From Burkholderia sp. E7m39 (GTDB lineage Bacteria > Pseudomonadota > Gammaproteobacteria > Burkholderiales > Burkholderiaceae), in NCBI GenBank assembly GCA_001319865.1, contig BBSL01000329.1:1-33145 (forward strand): 33,145 bases of DNA. Direction: 5' to 3'. Position 1 is the stretch's first letter, and each line of letters starts with the position of its first letter. The notes below the pieces were generated by a model that was not told where the DNA came from, searched no databases, and was given only the letters and a program-made list of their open reading frames with translations. This document shows, one piece after another, positions 32,722 through 33,145 of the stretch. A program made the translations under genes and the position numbers.

Positions 32722-33145
32722 GTCCGTCGTCGTTCAGTAACCCGCTGTGAACCTGCTCCAGCTGGTCGCGCCAGCTGTTGCTCACGATGCCGTGCCGGCC
32801 GACCAGTTCGAGCCCCGCGACCAGCGTGCCGTCAATCTGCGCGTGCCACACGACAGGGTGCCCTAGCGCAGCCGCAAGCGCGGCCTCGCACGCGCGCTGC
32901 TCGTCGGCTGTCAGCGCACGCGGTGCCGTCAACTGTAGCGACGCGTCGCCGATCAGTTGCTGTCGCGCTGTCGGGGAAAGCCTGTTCACGCCGTCCACAA
33001 GTCCGTCGATGAACGGCTCAATCCGTGTCGATTCAGGCATGCGCGCCAACAGCTTGCGCGCGATGTCGACCGCAAGGATGACGGCCCGTGCAGATGCCTC
33101 GTCGGCCAACGCCGCCCGGTCTCGCTGCATTTGCGCAACCGCCTC
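32714..33145 (-). CDS. atpF: F-type ATPase b/delta-like subunit, partial
   Basis: The 5' end lies beyond the window; 143 residues are visible to the stop at 32714. The visible part contains a long charged helix (ALADEASARAVILAVDIARKLLARM) and a C-terminal domain with LTADEQRACEAALAAALGHP, resembling the delta-subunit region that binds alpha. In N-ATPase operons the gene before atpA encodes an unusually long b subunit and no separate delta gene exists, which fits here because atpA follows directly. The N-terminal membrane helix expected of subunit b cannot be checked. Confidence 0.75.
   Translation of the reverse strand, partial: EAVAQMQRDRAALADEASARAVILAVDIARKLLARMPESTRIEPFIDGLVDGVNRLSPTARQQLIGDASLQLTAPRALTADEQRACEAALAAALGHPVVWHAQIDGTLVAGLELVGRHGIVSNSWRDQLEQVHSGLLNDDGHV

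Overview
The window is chromosomal DNA from a GC-rich betaproteobacterium, most likely Burkholderiaceae (Paraburkholderia, Caballeronia or Burkholderia). This is inferred from protein resemblance and gene content, not from a marker gene. No rRNA, tRNA, CRISPR array, insertion sequence or phage gene was seen.

The left end (76-3770) is a five-gene plus-strand operon. It encodes a DUF1924/SHP-like monoheme cytochrome c, a diheme cytochrome c, a cytochrome b561-type membrane protein, and a QseB/QseC-like response regulator and histidine kinase.

From 3857 to about 29060 the genes form short, often divergent units that look like a low-oxygen persistence island. They encode tandem and single universal stress proteins, a CBS-BON protein, two paralogous triple-BON proteins, PEP synthase with a PfkB-type phosphofructokinase, an MgtA-like Mg2+ P-type ATPase, a LOG-family protein and a nitroreductase. 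They also include PHA synthase, a PHA depolymerase, a phasin-like protein, a fused phosphotransferase/P-loop kinase, a DUF1488 protein, an orphan two-PAS histidine kinase and several small unknown proteins. Remnants of ftsH and groEL sit back to back in the middle.

The unifying signal is regulatory. Thirteen 14-bp sites fit TTGAT-N4-ATCAA, the FNR/ANR consensus (three perfect, most others with one or two changes). They lie in intergenic regions, and several have a plausible -10 hexamer at the spacing of a class II (-41.5) FNR promoter. No FNR-type regulator gene is in the window, so it would act from elsewhere. The gene set resembles the low-oxygen-activated (lxa) locus described in Burkholderia cenocepacia. 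One perfect site precedes a short stretch ending in a hairpin and T-run, which looks like an oxygen-controlled small RNA (about 5044-5156, minus strand).

The right end (30309-33145) holds the end of a minus-strand F-type ATPase operon in the order b/delta-like, alpha, gamma with no separate delta gene between, as in the horizontally spread N-ATPase operons; it runs off the window.

Taken together, the genes suggest survival without oxygen: storing and releasing polyhydroxyalkanoate, redirecting carbon at the PEP/fructose-phosphate nodes, ion homeostasis through MgtA and an extra ATPase, and stress proteins. This is inference from content and promoter sites.
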